Shown: positions 52,801 through 63,138, counted from the first letter of the stretch. The stretch: 64,000 nucleotides of DNA from Rhynchopus euleeides (GCA_963210315.1 OY723300.1:868001-932000), one strand, 5' to 3'. Numbers and translations: made by a program. The notes: generated by a model from the letters alone, not told the origin.

Positions 52801-55800
52801 CAAGCCGTGTGACACGAAGCCGCCTGCACCTACCCCTGCACCCATCTGCTGCATGGCGATGCCGCAGTGCCCCAGCGGGTACGTGTCCACACTGGACAAG
52901 TGCCAGGACGGGGAGAGCAAGGAGGAGTGCCTGACGGTGCACATGTGCTGCAAGACGGTGCACTGCCGTGCGGTGACCGACTTCTGCGCCAACCAGGGCC
53001 CTGCGTGTGCCGACGGGCTGGAGAAGTGTAAGTCGGGCTACACATGCACAGCTGACCCCACCTGCACCACCAAGGACTGCAAGCAGTGCTGTGTGCGTGA
53101 CGAGACGAAGCCGCCTGCACCCACCCCGACGCCCAAGTGTGACGACGCGACGGAGCCCCTCGAGTGCAAGAACGAGAACGAGTGCTACAACGTGAAGGAG
53201 TGCAAGTGCGGGCCGTACCCTCTCGTCCGCTGCCTGCAGAACCCGTGCAACATGGTGAAGTGCAGTTCTGGCTACGTGTGTGAGGACACGTACTGCGGTG
53301 GGTGCCACGCCCGCTGCATTGCTGACGGGTCGAAGACGCCTGTGCCTGTTGTGGAGCCGAAGGGCTGCCGTCTGGGGTGTGGCAGCTTCGTGCCTGTCGG
53401 GTGGCGTGGGGCGGACGAGGGGAAGAACTCCTGCAACACGTGCTCGTGTGAGGCGGACAAGACGCTTGCCTGCACTGAGATCGCATGCCAGGGGACCTCT
53501 GGGTGCCCGTGCACACTCCGCTGCGGGACCGTTGTGAAGGACCAGTGGCGTGGGCAGGACGAGGGGTCGAACGAGTGCAACACGTGCCAGTGCCTGAACG
53601 GTGGGCTGTCGTGCACCAGGAAGGCGTGCAAGGACAAGCCGTGTGACACGAAGCCGCCTGCACCTACCCCTGCACCCACGAAGTGCGACCGCTACACGGA
53701 GCCAGTTGAGTGCAAGAACAAGGGTGAGTGCTACAACGCCAACGAGTGCAAGTGTGGTGAGTACGGGACTGCGATGTGCCTTGTGGACCCTTGCATGACG
53801 GAGAAGTGCGACACCGGGTTTACCTGCGTCTCGAGCTACTGTGGCGGGTGCAACCACCGTTGCGTGCGTGACGAGACGAAGCCTCCTGCACCTACCCCTG
53901 CACCCATCTGCTGCATGGCGATGCCGCAGTGCCCCAGCGGGTACGTGTCCACACTGGACAAGTGCCAGGACGGGGAGAGCAAGGAAGAGTGCCTGACGGT
54001 GCACATGTGCTGCAAGACGGTGCACTGCCGTGCGGTGACCGACTTCTGCGCCAACCAGGGCCCTGCGTGTGGCGACGGGCTGGAGAAGTGTAAGTCGGGC
54101 TACACATGCACAGCTGACCCCACCTGCACCACCAAGGACTGCAAGCAGTGCTGTGTGCGTGACGAGACGAAGCCGCCTGCACCCACCCCGACGCCCAAGT
54201 GTGACGACGCGACGGAGCCCCTCGAGTGCAAGAACGAGAACGAGTGCTACAACGTGAAGGAGTGCAAGTGCGGGCCGTACCCTCTCGTCCGCTGCCTGCA
54301 GAACCCGTGCAACATGGTGAAGTGCAGTTCTGGCTACGTGTGTGAGGACACGTACTGCGGTGGGTGCCACGCCCGCTGCATTGCTGAGGGGTCGAAGACG
54401 CCTGTGCCTGTTGTGGAGCCGAAGGGCTGCCGTCTGGGGTGTGGCAGCTTCGTGCCTGTCGGGTGGCGCGGCGCGGACGAGGGGAAGAACTCCTGCAACA
54501 CGTGCTCGTGTGAGGCGGACAAGACACTCGTCTGCACTAAGATCGCATGCCAGGGGACGTCTGGGTGCTCGTGCACACTCCGCTGCGGGACCGTTGTGAA
54601 GGACCAGTGGCGTGGGCAGGACGAGGGGTCGAACGAGTGCAACACGTGCCAGTGCCTGAACGGTGGGCTGTCGTGCACCAGGAAGGCGTGCAAGGACAAG
54701 CCGTGTGACACGAAGCCGCCTGCACCTACCCCTGCACCCATCTGCTGCATGGCGATGCCGCAGTGCCCCAGCGGGTACGTGTCCACACTGGACAAGTGCC
54801 AGGACGGGGAGAGCAAGGAGGAGTGCCTGACGGTGCACATGTGCTGCAAGACGGTGCACTGCCGTGCGGTGACCGACTTCTGCGCCAACCAGGGCCCTGC
54901 GTGTGGCGACGGGCTGGAGAAGTGTAAGTCGGGCTACACATGCACAGCTGACCCCACCTGCACCACCAAGGACTGCAAGCAGTGCTGTGTGCGTGACGAG
55001 ACGAAGCCGCCTGCACCCACCCCGACGCCCAAGTGTGACGACGCGACGGAGCCCCTCGAGTGCAAGAACGAGAACGAGTGCTACAACGTGAAGGAGTGCA
55101 AGTGCGGGCCGTACCCTCTCGTCCGCTGCCTGCAGAACCCGTGCAACATGGTGAAGTGCAGTTCTGGCTACGTGTGTGAGGACACGTACTGCGGTGGGTG
55201 CCACGCCCGCTGCATTGCTGACGGGTCGAAGACGCCTGTGCCTGTTGTGGAGCCGAAGGGCTGCCGTCTGGGGTGTGGCAGCTTCGTGCCTGTCGGGTGG
55301 CGTGGGGCGGACGAGGGGAAGAACTCCTGCAACACGTGCTCGTGTGAGGCGGACAAGACGCTTGCCTGCACTGAGATCGCATGCCAGGGGACCTCTGGGT
55401 GCCCGTGCACACTCCGCTGCGGGACCGTTGTGAAGGACCAGTGGCGTGGGCAGGACGAGGGGTCGAACGAGTGCAACACGTGCCAGTGCCTGAACGGTGG
55501 GCTGTCGTGCACCAGGAAGGCGTGCAAGGACAAGCCGTGTGACACGAAGCCGCCTGCACCTACCCCTGCACCCACGAAGTGCGACCGCTACACGGAGCCA
55601 GTTGAGTGCAAGAACAAGGGTGAGTGCTACAACGCCAACGAGTGCAAGTGTGGTGAGTACGGGACTGCGATGTGCCTTGTGGACCCTTGCATGACGGAGA
55701 AGTGCGACACCGGGTTTACCTGCGTCTCGAGCTACTGTGGCGGGTGCAACCACCGTTGCGTGCGTGACGAGACGAAGCCTCCTGCACCTACCCCTGCACC

Positions 55801-56605
55801 CATCTGCTGCATGGCGATGCCGCAGTGCCCCAGCGGGTACGTGTCCACACTGGACAAGTGCCAGGACGGGGAGAGCAAGGAAGAGTGCCTGACGGTGCAC
55901 ATGTGCTGCAAGACGGTGCACTGCCGTGCGGTGACCGACTTCTGTGCCAACCAGGGCCCTGCGTGTGGCGACGGGCTGGAGAAGTGCAAGTCGGGCTACA
56001 CATGCACAGCTGACCCCACCTGCACCACCAAGGACTGCAAGCAGTGCTGTGTGCGTGACGAGACGAAGCCGCCTGCACCCACCCCGACGCCCAAGTGTGA
56101 CGACGCGACGGAGCCCCTCGAGTGCAAGAACGAGAACGAGTGCTACAACGTGGCGGAGTGCAAGTGCGGGCCGTACCCTCTCGTCCGCTGCCTGCAGAAC
56201 CCGTGCAACATGGTGAAGTGCAGTTCTGGCTACGTGTGTGAGGACACGTACTGCGGTGGGTGCCACGCCCGCTGTGTCGCGCAGAAGACGAAGCCGCCTG
56301 CACCCACCTCTGCACCCACACCTGTGCCGGAGACGCTCCCCTTCTGTGCCCTGCAGGGCCCGACGTGCGGTCGCTTCTCCCCCAGGTGCAAGCGCGGGTA
56401 CGCGTGCCTTGCCGACCCGACGTGTGACCGTGAGACGGAGAAGTGCGACCGCTGCTGCTGCGCCCTGCCCCAGTGCAAGCCTGGGTACAGGCTGCGCCGT
56501 CGCCGCTCCGAGTGCAGGGACAAGGCTACCGAGCGGGGCCTCTGCTACGAGGTGAAGAACAGCTGCGGCTCCTTCGTGTGCCAGAAGCCGCGCCGCTGGA
56601 ACTGA
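49826..56605 (+). CDS. Giant secreted Cys-rich repeat protein 2
   Basis: 2259 aa, the longest of the three. Same signal peptide and modules as protein 1, with seven M1 units starting at 49886, 51176, 52010, 52844, 53906, 54740 and 55802. Spacing is 834 bp, or 1062 bp where a 76-aa Cys-Asp-Arg-Tyr module is inserted (twice). Unit 1 is longer (1290 bp) because of extra M2-type modules. In unit 1 a conserved Cys is Ser (Ala-Glu-Ser-Lys-Cys), a loss shared with protein 3. Units at 52010 and 52844 carry the rare Ala-Cys-Ala-Asp-Gly variant in M1, showing that unit 52010-52843 was copied next to itself. All length changes are multiples of 3. Function inferred only as secreted, disulphide-rich, structural or adhesive. 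Confidence 0.85.
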   Translation: MHGALRVAVLAALLGSASAQICCMAMPQCPSGYVSTLDKCQDGESKEECLTVHMCCKTVHCRAVTDFCANQGPACGDGLEKCKSGYTCTADPTCTTKDCKQCCVRDETKPPAPTPTPKCDDATEPLECKNENECYNVAESKCGPYPLVRCLQNPCNMVKCSSGYVCEDTYCGGCHARCVAQKTKPPAPTPAPTKCTPYTPPGICIAQEGWCWDHGKCQCVQSLATPCTKNPCDTEKCDPGYVCEPSYCGGCNHRCAIDETKPPAPTPAPKCDDATEPLECKIPGECYNVKECKCGQYPPVRCAENPCNLVDCKPGYVCEASYCGGCHARCIAEGLKTPVPVVEPKGCRLGCGSFVPVGWRGADEGKNSCNTCSCEADKTLACTEIACQGTSGCSCTLRCGTVVKDQWRGQDEGSNECNTCQCLNGGLSCTRKACKDKPCDTKPPAPTPAPICCMAMPQCPSGYVSTLDKCQDGESKEECLTVHMCCKTVHCRAVTDFCANQGPACGDGLEKCKSGYTCTADPTCTTKDCKQCCVRDETKPPAPTPTPKCDDATEPLECKNENECYNVKECKCGPYPLVRCLQNPCNMVKCSSGYVCEDTYCGGCHARCIAEGSKTPVPVVEPKGCRLGCGSFVPVGWRGADEGKNSCNTCSCEADKTLVCTKIACQGTSGCSCTLRCGTVVKDQWRGEDEGSNECNTCQCLNGGLSCTRKACKDKPCDTKPPAPTPAPICCMAMPQCPSGYVSTLDKCQDGESKEECLTVHMCCKTVHCRAVTDFCANQGPACADGLEKCKSGYTCTADPTCTTKDCKQCCVRDETKPPAPTPTPKCDDATEPLECKNENECYNVKECKCGPYPLVRCLQNPCNMVKCSSGYVCEDTYCGGCHARCIAEGSKTPVPVVEPKGCRLGCGSFVPVGWRGADEGKNSCNTCSCEADKTLVCTKIACQGTSGCSCTLRCGTVVKDQWRGEDEGSNECNTCQCLNGGLSCTRKACKDKPCDTKPPAPTPAPICCMAMPQCPSGYVSTLDKCQDGESKEECLTVHMCCKTVHCRAVTDFCANQGPACADGLEKCKSGYTCTADPTCTTKDCKQCCVRDETKPPAPTPTPKCDDATEPLECKNENECYNVKECKCGPYPLVRCLQNPCNMVKCSSGYVCEDTYCGGCHARCIADGSKTPVPVVEPKGCRLGCGSFVPVGWRGADEGKNSCNTCSCEADKTLACTEIACQGTSGCPCTLRCGTVVKDQWRGQDEGSNECNTCQCLNGGLSCTRKACKDKPCDTKPPAPTPAPTKCDRYTEPVECKNKGECYNANECKCGEYGTAMCLVDPCMTEKCDTGFTCVSSYCGGCNHRCVRDETKPPAPTPAPICCMAMPQCPSGYVSTLDKCQDGESKEECLTVHMCCKTVHCRAVTDFCANQGPACGDGLEKCKSGYTCTADPTCTTKDCKQCCVRDETKPPAPTPTPKCDDATEPLECKNENECYNVKECKCGPYPLVRCLQNPCNMVKCSSGYVCEDTYCGGCHARCIAEGSKTPVPVVEPKGCRLGCGSFVPVGWRGADEGKNSCNTCSCEADKTLVCTKIACQGTSGCSCTLRCGTVVKDQWRGQDEGSNECNTCQCLNGGLSCTRKACKDKPCDTKPPAPTPAPICCMAMPQCPSGYVSTLDKCQDGESKEECLTVHMCCKTVHCRAVTDFCANQGPACGDGLEKCKSGYTCTADPTCTTKDCKQCCVRDETKPPAPTPTPKCDDATEPLECKNENECYNVKECKCGPYPLVRCLQNPCNMVKCSSGYVCEDTYCGGCHARCIADGSKTPVPVVEPKGCRLGCGSFVPVGWRGADEGKNSCNTCSCEADKTLACTEIACQGTSGCPCTLRCGTVVKDQWRGQDEGSNECNTCQCLNGGLSCTRKACKDKPCDTKPPAPTPAPTKCDRYTEPVECKNKGECYNANECKCGEYGTAMCLVDPCMTEKCDTGFTCVSSYCGGCNHRCVRDETKPPAPTPAPICCMAMPQCPSGYVSTLDKCQDGESKEECLTVHMCCKTVHCRAVTDFCANQGPACGDGLEKCKSGYTCTADPTCTTKDCKQCCVRDETKPPAPTPTPKCDDATEPLECKNENECYNVAECKCGPYPLVRCLQNPCNMVKCSSGYVCEDTYCGGCHARCVAQKTKPPAPTSAPTPVPETLPFCALQGPTCGRFSPRCKRGYACLADPTCDRETEKCDRCCCALPQCKPGYRLRRRRSECRDKATERGLCYEVKNSCGSFVCQKPRRWN
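51176..52843 (+). repeat. 834-bp tandem repeat units inside the Cys-rich genes (two standard units shown)
   Basis: Two adjacent units at the exact 834-bp period. The same unit recurs in all three genes at the M1 starts listed for each. Units are nearly identical in DNA, not only in protein, which indicates ongoing unequal recombination or conversion. Confidence 0.9.
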
Positions 56606-58568
56606 ACGTGATACCTTCCTCAGCGTGACCCGCGCTGCCATTCCTCCTCCCTCCTCCCCCACACCCCACCCCCCTTTTAGTCCGCATTTATTTTCCCCGC
56701 ACACGTCGATGTTGTTTTGTGTTTTAGGATTGTGTTCCTACCCGGGGGTGCTTTGCTCGTGTGATGCAGATCGAGAAGGGGCGGGCATGCTGGACGGTCT
56801 GCTCTTCCCGGCAGGCTGACCGCTGACACCCGACCCCTGTACGACACGTCCCCTGCACGGCACCCCCTCCCACCCTTCCCTGCTGGTGCTTGCGCCTCCT
56901 TTGCGCATCGCTTGCCCTCCCCGCACCACTCATCTGCGCCCCAAGTGTCGTCGGCGTGCTGTGTGATCTCCTGCCGGGTGTGTTGCCTTATGCGGCTGTG
57001 CTCTGCCACCGCCACATGTCGCACCGCGCCTCTGTGCTGCGGATCGCACCGCACGCTGCGGCTCTTGTTGCTGATGAGCGCTATGTCCACGTGCCCCTTC
57101 TCTGACGAATGCCGTTTAGCAATGCGCATCATGACATCCAACAATGCCATGACACCTGCCCGCAAGCACCCCGCCACACGGGCTGCCTGCCGGGTAGAGC
57201 GCACATGCGGCTCTCGGCCCTCTTTCTTGCTGACCCTTTCGCCACCCAGGGTGTCCTGGGTGGGGCAGCAGCATGCACAGCAGCAGTTTGCGCAAGCAAG
57301 CGGACCCACACCACCAGCTGCTGTTACGCTGTGGGGGTGTTTCCCTCGCCCCTGTTCCTTCCCGGGATGGGGTTTTGATTGTCTATCATCGTCAGGCTGT
57401 GTGCCGAGCAACGAGGTGTCTGCACAGACACAGACGCACAGCACTGCCTGCAGGAGATCCGCACGCTGTGTGACACAGTGTGCATGGTAGAACCTGCAGT
57501 GGTGCAGATGTACCACCCTCTCTTGCGACGCACACGGCTGGGGCACTGCCACCCAAGAGGCAGCCATCCAGTTCATCCCATGGATTGGAGGACAAGCCAC
57601 TTGTGCACAAACCACACCCAACATGTGTTCCTTTCCTTTCTTCCTTCCTTCCTCCCTTCCTCCACCCCCTTCCTTTCCCTCCCAGTTGTTGTTGTCCGCA
57701 AACCCCAACCCCCCCCACCCCACACCCCCATTTAGTATTCAAGCGGCCCCCCGAGTCCAACGTACTCACGTCAGTCTTCTGACGCTGCTCCACTGCGCCT
57801 GGCTGTGTTTGATATATTCGAACAGGACCAGGTGCGGCAGGCCTGCAGCCAGCAACCCTGAGCTACGCACGACACACAGGAAGAGCCCTGCACCACACGC
57901 CTGCCCAGCCTTGTGCAGCCGCTGTCTCGGCCACCCCTGTGTATCGCCTGCCGGTTGCGGGTGGGGTGTATGATGCCCTTGCGCAATGCATGCCCCCGAG
58001 GTGGGATGGGGATGGAGATGCTTCGTTTTGTTCGCGCTACACACTGCCACGGGCACCAGGGTTGGCAATCACAATGCCCTCGTGGTGGGACGCCTTGTGC
58101 CTTCCTGGTGTGCTGTCGCCGTGTTGAGGATTCTCCTCAGAGACGCCTCCGGCGGCCCGGGCAGCAGTGGGTCTCTCATCTGCTGCCTGGAACGCCGGAT
58201 TGTTGTTGCGCATCATTTTTTGACGACAGGCATGGCCACTTCGCGACACCGCCACACCCTCGTGGGGGTGGTATCGTGATGACACTGGCTCTGCCTGTTG
58301 GCTGTGTTCCCTTCCAGGCCTGCCAGGCACCGTGGGCGTGTTTGTGCCGGCATGTCCTGTGGGATAGAATGCCACCGGGTTTGTGGGTTGTTCAGCGTGG
58401 CTTACCACTCGGTTCTTCGAGGGAATGTGCCCTGTCCCCCTGTCCCTCCGTCCTGGAGGTGTCGTGCACTGTATTGATGTTCCTTCGCGTGTGCTGCACT
58501 GACCCACCACACATCACGCATCCACCACCCTCCCGCCAGGCTGATCACCTGTTCGACTGTTTTCTGAG
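56606..58568. other. Spacer 2 of the Cys-rich gene array (1963 bp)
   Basis: Second, near-identical copy of 47863-49825. Together with the gene it defines a gene-plus-spacer tandem unit that was duplicated recently. Confidence 0.8.
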
Positions 58569-61500
58569 ATGCACGGAGCACTGCGTGTTGCGGTGCTGGC
58601 GGCCCTCCTGGGCAGTGCCAGCGCACAGATCTGCTGCATGGCGATGCCGCAGTGCCCCAGCGGGTACGTGTCCACACTGGACAAGTGCCAGGACGGGGAG
58701 AGCAAGGAGGAGTGCCTGACGGTGCACATGTGCTGCAAGACGGTGCACTGCCGTGCGGTGACCGACTTCTGCGCCAACCAGGGCCCTGCGTGTGGCGACG
58801 GGCTGGAGAAGTGCAAGTCGGGCTACACGTGCACAGCTGACCCCACCTGCACCACCAAGGACTGCAAGCAGTGCTGTGTGCGTGACGAGACGAAGCCGCC
58901 TGCACCCACCCCGACGCCCAAGTGTGACGACGCGACGGAGCCCCTCGAGTGCAAGAACGAGAACGAGTGCTACAACGTGGCGGAGTCCAAGTGCGGGCCG
59001 TACCCTCTCGTCCGCTGCCTGCAGAACCCGTGCAACATGGTGAAGTGCAGTTCTGGCTACGTGTGTGAGGACACGTACTGCGGTGGGTGCCACGCCCGCT
59101 GTGTCGCGCAGAAGACGAAGCCGCCTGCACCCACCCCTGCACCCACGAAGTGCACGCCGTACACACCGCCTGGCATCTGCATCGCACAGGAGGGGTGGTG
59201 CTGGGACCACGGCAAGTGCCAGTGCGTGCAGAGCCTCGCAACGCCGTGCACGAAGAACCCCTGCGACACGGAGAAGTGCGACCCTGGCTACGTGTGCGAG
59301 CCGAGCTACTGTGGCGGGTGCAACCACCGCTGTGCGATTGACGAGACGAAGCCGCCTGCACCCACCCCTGCACCCAAGTGTGACGACGCGACGGAGCCCC
59401 TCGAGTGCAAGATCCCTGGCGAGTGCTACAACGTGAAGGAGTGCAAGTGCGGCCAGTACCCCCCCGTGCGCTGTGCCGAGAACCCGTGCAACCTGGTGGA
59501 CTGCAAGCCTGGCTACGTGTGTGAGGCGAGCTACTGCGGTGGGTGCCACGCCCGCTGCATTGCTGAGGGGTTGAAGACGCCTGTTCCTGTTGTGGAGCCG
59601 AAGGGCTGCCGTCTGGGGTGTGGCAGCTTCGTGCCTGTCGGGTGGCGTGGGGCGGACGAGGGGAAGAACTCCTGCAACACGTGCTCGTGTGAGGCGGACA
59701 AGACGCTTGCCTGCACTGAGATCGCATGCCAGGGGACCTCTGGGTGCTCGTGCACACTCCGCTGCGGGACCGTTGTGAAGGACCAGTGGCGTGGGCAGGA
59801 CGAGGGGTCGAACGAGTGCAACACGTGCCAGTGCCTGAACGGTGGGCTGTCGTGCACCAGGAAGGCGTGCAAGGACAAGCCGTGTGACACGAAGCCGCCT
59901 GCACCTACCCCTGCACCCATCTGCTGCATGGCGATGCCGCAGTGCCCCAGCGGGTACGTGTCCACACTGGACAAGTGCCAGGACGGGGAGAGCAAGGAGG
60001 AGTGCCTGACGGTGCACATGTGCTGCAAGACGGTGCACTGCCGTGCGGTGACCGACTTCTGCGCCAACCAGGGCCCTGCGTGTGGCGACGGGCTGGAGAA
60101 GTGTAAGTCGGGCTACACATGCACAGCTGACCCCACCTGCACCACCAAGGACTGCAAGCAGTGCTGTGTGCGTGACGAGACGAAGCCGCCTGCACCCACC
60201 CCTGCACCCAAGTGTGACGACGCAACGGAGCCCCTCGAGTGCAAGATCCCTGGCGAGTGCTACAACGTGAAGGAGTGCAAGTGCGGCCAGTACCCCCCCG
60301 TGCGCTGTGCCGAGAACCCGTGCAACCTGGTGGACTGCAAGCCTGGCTACGTGTGTGAGGCGAGCTACTGCGGTGGGTGCCACGCCCGCTGCATTGCTGA
60401 GGGGTCGAAGACGCCTGTGCCTGTTGTGGAGCCGAAGGGCTGCCGTCTGGGGTGTGGCAGCTTCGTGCCTGTCGGGTGGCGCGGCGCGGACGAGGGGAAG
60501 AACTCCTGCAACACGTGCTCGTGTGAGGCGGACAAGACACTCGTCTGCACTAAGATCGCATGCCAGGGGACGTCTGGGTGCTCGTGCACACTCCGCTGCG
60601 GGACCGTTGTGAAGGACCAGTGGCGTGGGCAGGACGAGGGGTCGAACGAGTGCAACACGTGCCAGTGCCTGAACGGTGGGCTGTCGTGCACCAGGAAGGC
60701 GTGCAAGGACAAGCCGTGTGACACGAAGCCGCCTGCACCTACCCCTGCACCCATCTGCTGCATGGCGATGCCGCAGTGCCCCAGCGGGTACGTGTCCACA
60801 CTGGACAAGTGCCAGGACGGGGAGAGCAAGGAGGAGTGCCTGACGGTGCACATGTGCTGCAAGACGGTGCACTGCCGTGCGGTGACCGACTTCTGCGCCA
60901 ACCAGGGCCCTGCGTGTGGCGACGGGCTGGAGAAGTGTAAGTCGGGCTACACATGCACAGCTGACCCCACCTGCACCACCAAGGACTGCAAGCAGTGCTG
61001 TGTGCGTGACGAGACGAAGCCGCCTGCACCCACCCCGACGCCCAAGTGTGACGACGCGACGGAGCCCCTCGAGTGCAAGAACGAGAACGAGTGCTACAAC
61101 GTGAAGGAGTGCAAGTGCGGGCCGTACCCTCTCGTCCGCTGCCTGCAGAACCCGTGCAACATGGTGAAGTGCAGTTCTGGCTACGTGTGTGAGGACACGT
61201 ACTGCGGTGGGTGCCACGCCCGCTGCATTGCTGACGGGTCGAAGACGCCTGTGCCTGTTGTGGAGCCGAAGGGCTGCCGTCTGGGGTGTGGCAGCTTCGT
61301 GCCTGTCGGGTGGCGTGGGGCGGACGAGGGGAAGAACTCCTGCAACACGTGCTCGTGTGAGGCGGACAAGACGCTTGCCTGCACTGAGATCGCATGCCAG
61401 GGGACCTCTGGGTGCCCGTGCACACTCCGCTGCGGGACCGTTGTGAAGGACCAGTGGCGTGGGCAGGACGAGGGGTCGAACGAGTGCAACACGTGCCAGT

Positions 61501-62618
61501 GCCTGAACGGTGGGCTGTCGTGCACCAGGAAGGCGTGCAAGGACAAGCCGTGTGACACGAAGCCGCCTGCACCTACCCCTGCACCCACGAAGTGCGACCG
61601 CTACACGGAGCCAGTTGAGTGCAAGAACAAGGGTGAGTGCTACAACGCCAACGAGTGCAAGTGTGGTGAGTACGGGACTGCGATGTGCCTTGTGGACCCT
61701 TGCATGACGGAGAAGTGCGACACCGGGTTTACCTGCGTCTCGAGCTACTGTGGCGGGTGCAACCACCGTTGCGTGCGTGACGAGACGAAGCCTCCTGCAC
61801 CTACCCCTGCACCCATCTGCTGCATGGCGATGCCGCAGTGCCCCAGCGGGTACGTGTCCACACTGGACAAGTGCCAGGACGGGGAGAGCAAGGAAGAGTG
61901 CCTGACGGTGCACATGTGCTGCAAGACGGTGCACTGCCGTGCGGTGACCGACTTCTGTGCCAACCAGGGCCCTGCGTGTGGCGACGGGCTGGAGAAGTGC
62001 AAGTCGGGCTACACATGCACAGCTGACCCCACCTGCACCACCAAGGACTGCAAGCAGTGCTGTGTGCGTGACGAGACGAAGCCGCCTGCACCCACCCCGA
62101 CGCCCAAGTGTGACGACGCGACGGAGCCCCTCGAGTGCAAGAACGAGAACGAGTGCTACAACGTGGCGGAGTGCAAGTGCGGGCCGTACCCTCTCGTCCG
62201 CTGCCTGCAGAACCCGTGCAACATGGTGAAGTGCAGTTCTGGCTACGTGTGTGAGGACACGTACTGCGGTGGGTGCCACGCCCGCTGTGTCGCGCAGAAG
62301 ACGAAGCCGCCTGCACCCACCTCTGCACCCACACCTGTGCCGGAGACGCTCCCCTTCTGTGCCCTGCAGGGCCCGACGTGCGGTCGCTTCTCCCCCAGGT
62401 GCAAGCGCGGGTACGCGTGCCTTGCCGACCCGACGTGTGACCGTGAGACGGAGAAGTGCGACCGCTGCTGCTGCGCCCTGCCCCAGTGCAAGCCTGGGTA
62501 CAGGCTGCGCCGTCGCCGCTCCGAGTGCAGGGACAAGGCTGCCGAGCGGGGCCTCTGCTACGAGGTGAAGAACAGCTGCGGCTCCTTCGTGTGCCAGAAG
62601 CCGCGCCGCTGGAACTGA
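58569..62618 (+). CDS. Giant secreted Cys-rich repeat protein 3
   Basis: 1349 aa with the same signal peptide and the same C-terminal basic domain (one Thr to Ala change near the end). M1 units start at 58629, 59919, 60753 and 61815; the 1062-bp step again reflects one Cys-Asp-Arg-Tyr module. The first ~1290 bp after the signal are the same as in protein 2, including the Cys to Ser change. Unit 2 carries the Lys-Ile-Pro-Gly type of M2, which in protein 2 occurs only in unit 1, so this gene is a recombinant between different units. It looks like protein 2 with three units removed. Confidence 0.85.
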   Translation: MHGALRVAVLAALLGSASAQICCMAMPQCPSGYVSTLDKCQDGESKEECLTVHMCCKTVHCRAVTDFCANQGPACGDGLEKCKSGYTCTADPTCTTKDCKQCCVRDETKPPAPTPTPKCDDATEPLECKNENECYNVAESKCGPYPLVRCLQNPCNMVKCSSGYVCEDTYCGGCHARCVAQKTKPPAPTPAPTKCTPYTPPGICIAQEGWCWDHGKCQCVQSLATPCTKNPCDTEKCDPGYVCEPSYCGGCNHRCAIDETKPPAPTPAPKCDDATEPLECKIPGECYNVKECKCGQYPPVRCAENPCNLVDCKPGYVCEASYCGGCHARCIAEGLKTPVPVVEPKGCRLGCGSFVPVGWRGADEGKNSCNTCSCEADKTLACTEIACQGTSGCSCTLRCGTVVKDQWRGQDEGSNECNTCQCLNGGLSCTRKACKDKPCDTKPPAPTPAPICCMAMPQCPSGYVSTLDKCQDGESKEECLTVHMCCKTVHCRAVTDFCANQGPACGDGLEKCKSGYTCTADPTCTTKDCKQCCVRDETKPPAPTPAPKCDDATEPLECKIPGECYNVKECKCGQYPPVRCAENPCNLVDCKPGYVCEASYCGGCHARCIAEGSKTPVPVVEPKGCRLGCGSFVPVGWRGADEGKNSCNTCSCEADKTLVCTKIACQGTSGCSCTLRCGTVVKDQWRGQDEGSNECNTCQCLNGGLSCTRKACKDKPCDTKPPAPTPAPICCMAMPQCPSGYVSTLDKCQDGESKEECLTVHMCCKTVHCRAVTDFCANQGPACGDGLEKCKSGYTCTADPTCTTKDCKQCCVRDETKPPAPTPTPKCDDATEPLECKNENECYNVKECKCGPYPLVRCLQNPCNMVKCSSGYVCEDTYCGGCHARCIADGSKTPVPVVEPKGCRLGCGSFVPVGWRGADEGKNSCNTCSCEADKTLACTEIACQGTSGCPCTLRCGTVVKDQWRGQDEGSNECNTCQCLNGGLSCTRKACKDKPCDTKPPAPTPAPTKCDRYTEPVECKNKGECYNANECKCGEYGTAMCLVDPCMTEKCDTGFTCVSSYCGGCNHRCVRDETKPPAPTPAPICCMAMPQCPSGYVSTLDKCQDGESKEECLTVHMCCKTVHCRAVTDFCANQGPACGDGLEKCKSGYTCTADPTCTTKDCKQCCVRDETKPPAPTPTPKCDDATEPLECKNENECYNVAECKCGPYPLVRCLQNPCNMVKCSSGYVCEDTYCGGCHARCVAQKTKPPAPTSAPTPVPETLPFCALQGPTCGRFSPRCKRGYACLADPTCDRETEKCDRCCCALPQCKPGYRLRRRRSECRDKAAERGLCYEVKNSCGSFVCQKPRRWN

Positions 62619-63138
62619 AAGTGATGCCTTCCTCAGCGTGACCCGCTGCCACCCCTTCTTCCCCCACACCCCACCCCCCTTTTAGTCCGCATTTATTTTC
62701 CCCGCCCACATCGATCTTGTTTTGTGTTTTAGGATTGTGTTCCTACCCGGGGGTGCTTTGCTCGTGTGATGCAGATCGAGAAGGGGCGGGCATGCTGGAC
62801 GGTCTGCTCTTCCCGGCAGGCTGACCGCTGACACCCGACCCCTGTACGACACGTCCCCTGCACGGCACCCCCTCCCACCCTTCCCTGCTGGTGCTTGCGC
62901 CTCCTTTGCGCATCGCTTGCCCTCCCCGCACCACTCATCTGCGCCCCAAGTGTCGTCGGCGTGCTGTGTGATCTCCTGCCGGGTGTGTTGCCTTATGCGG
63001 CTGTGCTCTGCCACTGCCACATGTCGCACCGCACGCTGCGGCTCTTGTTGCTGATGAGCGCTATGTCCACGTGCCCCTTCTCTGACGAATGCCGCTTCGC
63101 AATGCGCATCATGACATCCAACAATGCCATGACACCTG
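62619..63138. other. Spacer 3 of the Cys-rich gene array, 5' part
   Basis: Homologous to the start of spacers 1 and 2 but more diverged: a changed region just after the stop codon, a 25-bp deletion near 63025, and scattered substitutions. It is interrupted at 63138 by the U6-containing insertion and resumes at 63896. Confidence 0.75.

Noticed and set aside
49802-56704. A 2300-codon open frame antisense to Cys-rich gene 2 (also 43180-47961 and 58545-62669 antisense to genes 1 and 3)
   Set aside because: The antisense frame stays open because the sense codons are GC-rich and homogenised by repeats, so TTA, CTA and TCA are absent in that phase. The predicted protein is Arg/Val/Leu/Ala-rich without signal peptide or domains, whereas the sense strand has a signal peptide and regular Cys modules.
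43204-62618. Venom- or toxin-like reading of the Cys-rich proteins
   Set aside because: High Cys content alone is not evidence. Length, repeat structure and Pro-Thr linkers fit secreted structural proteins better, and no toxin scaffold is recognisable.
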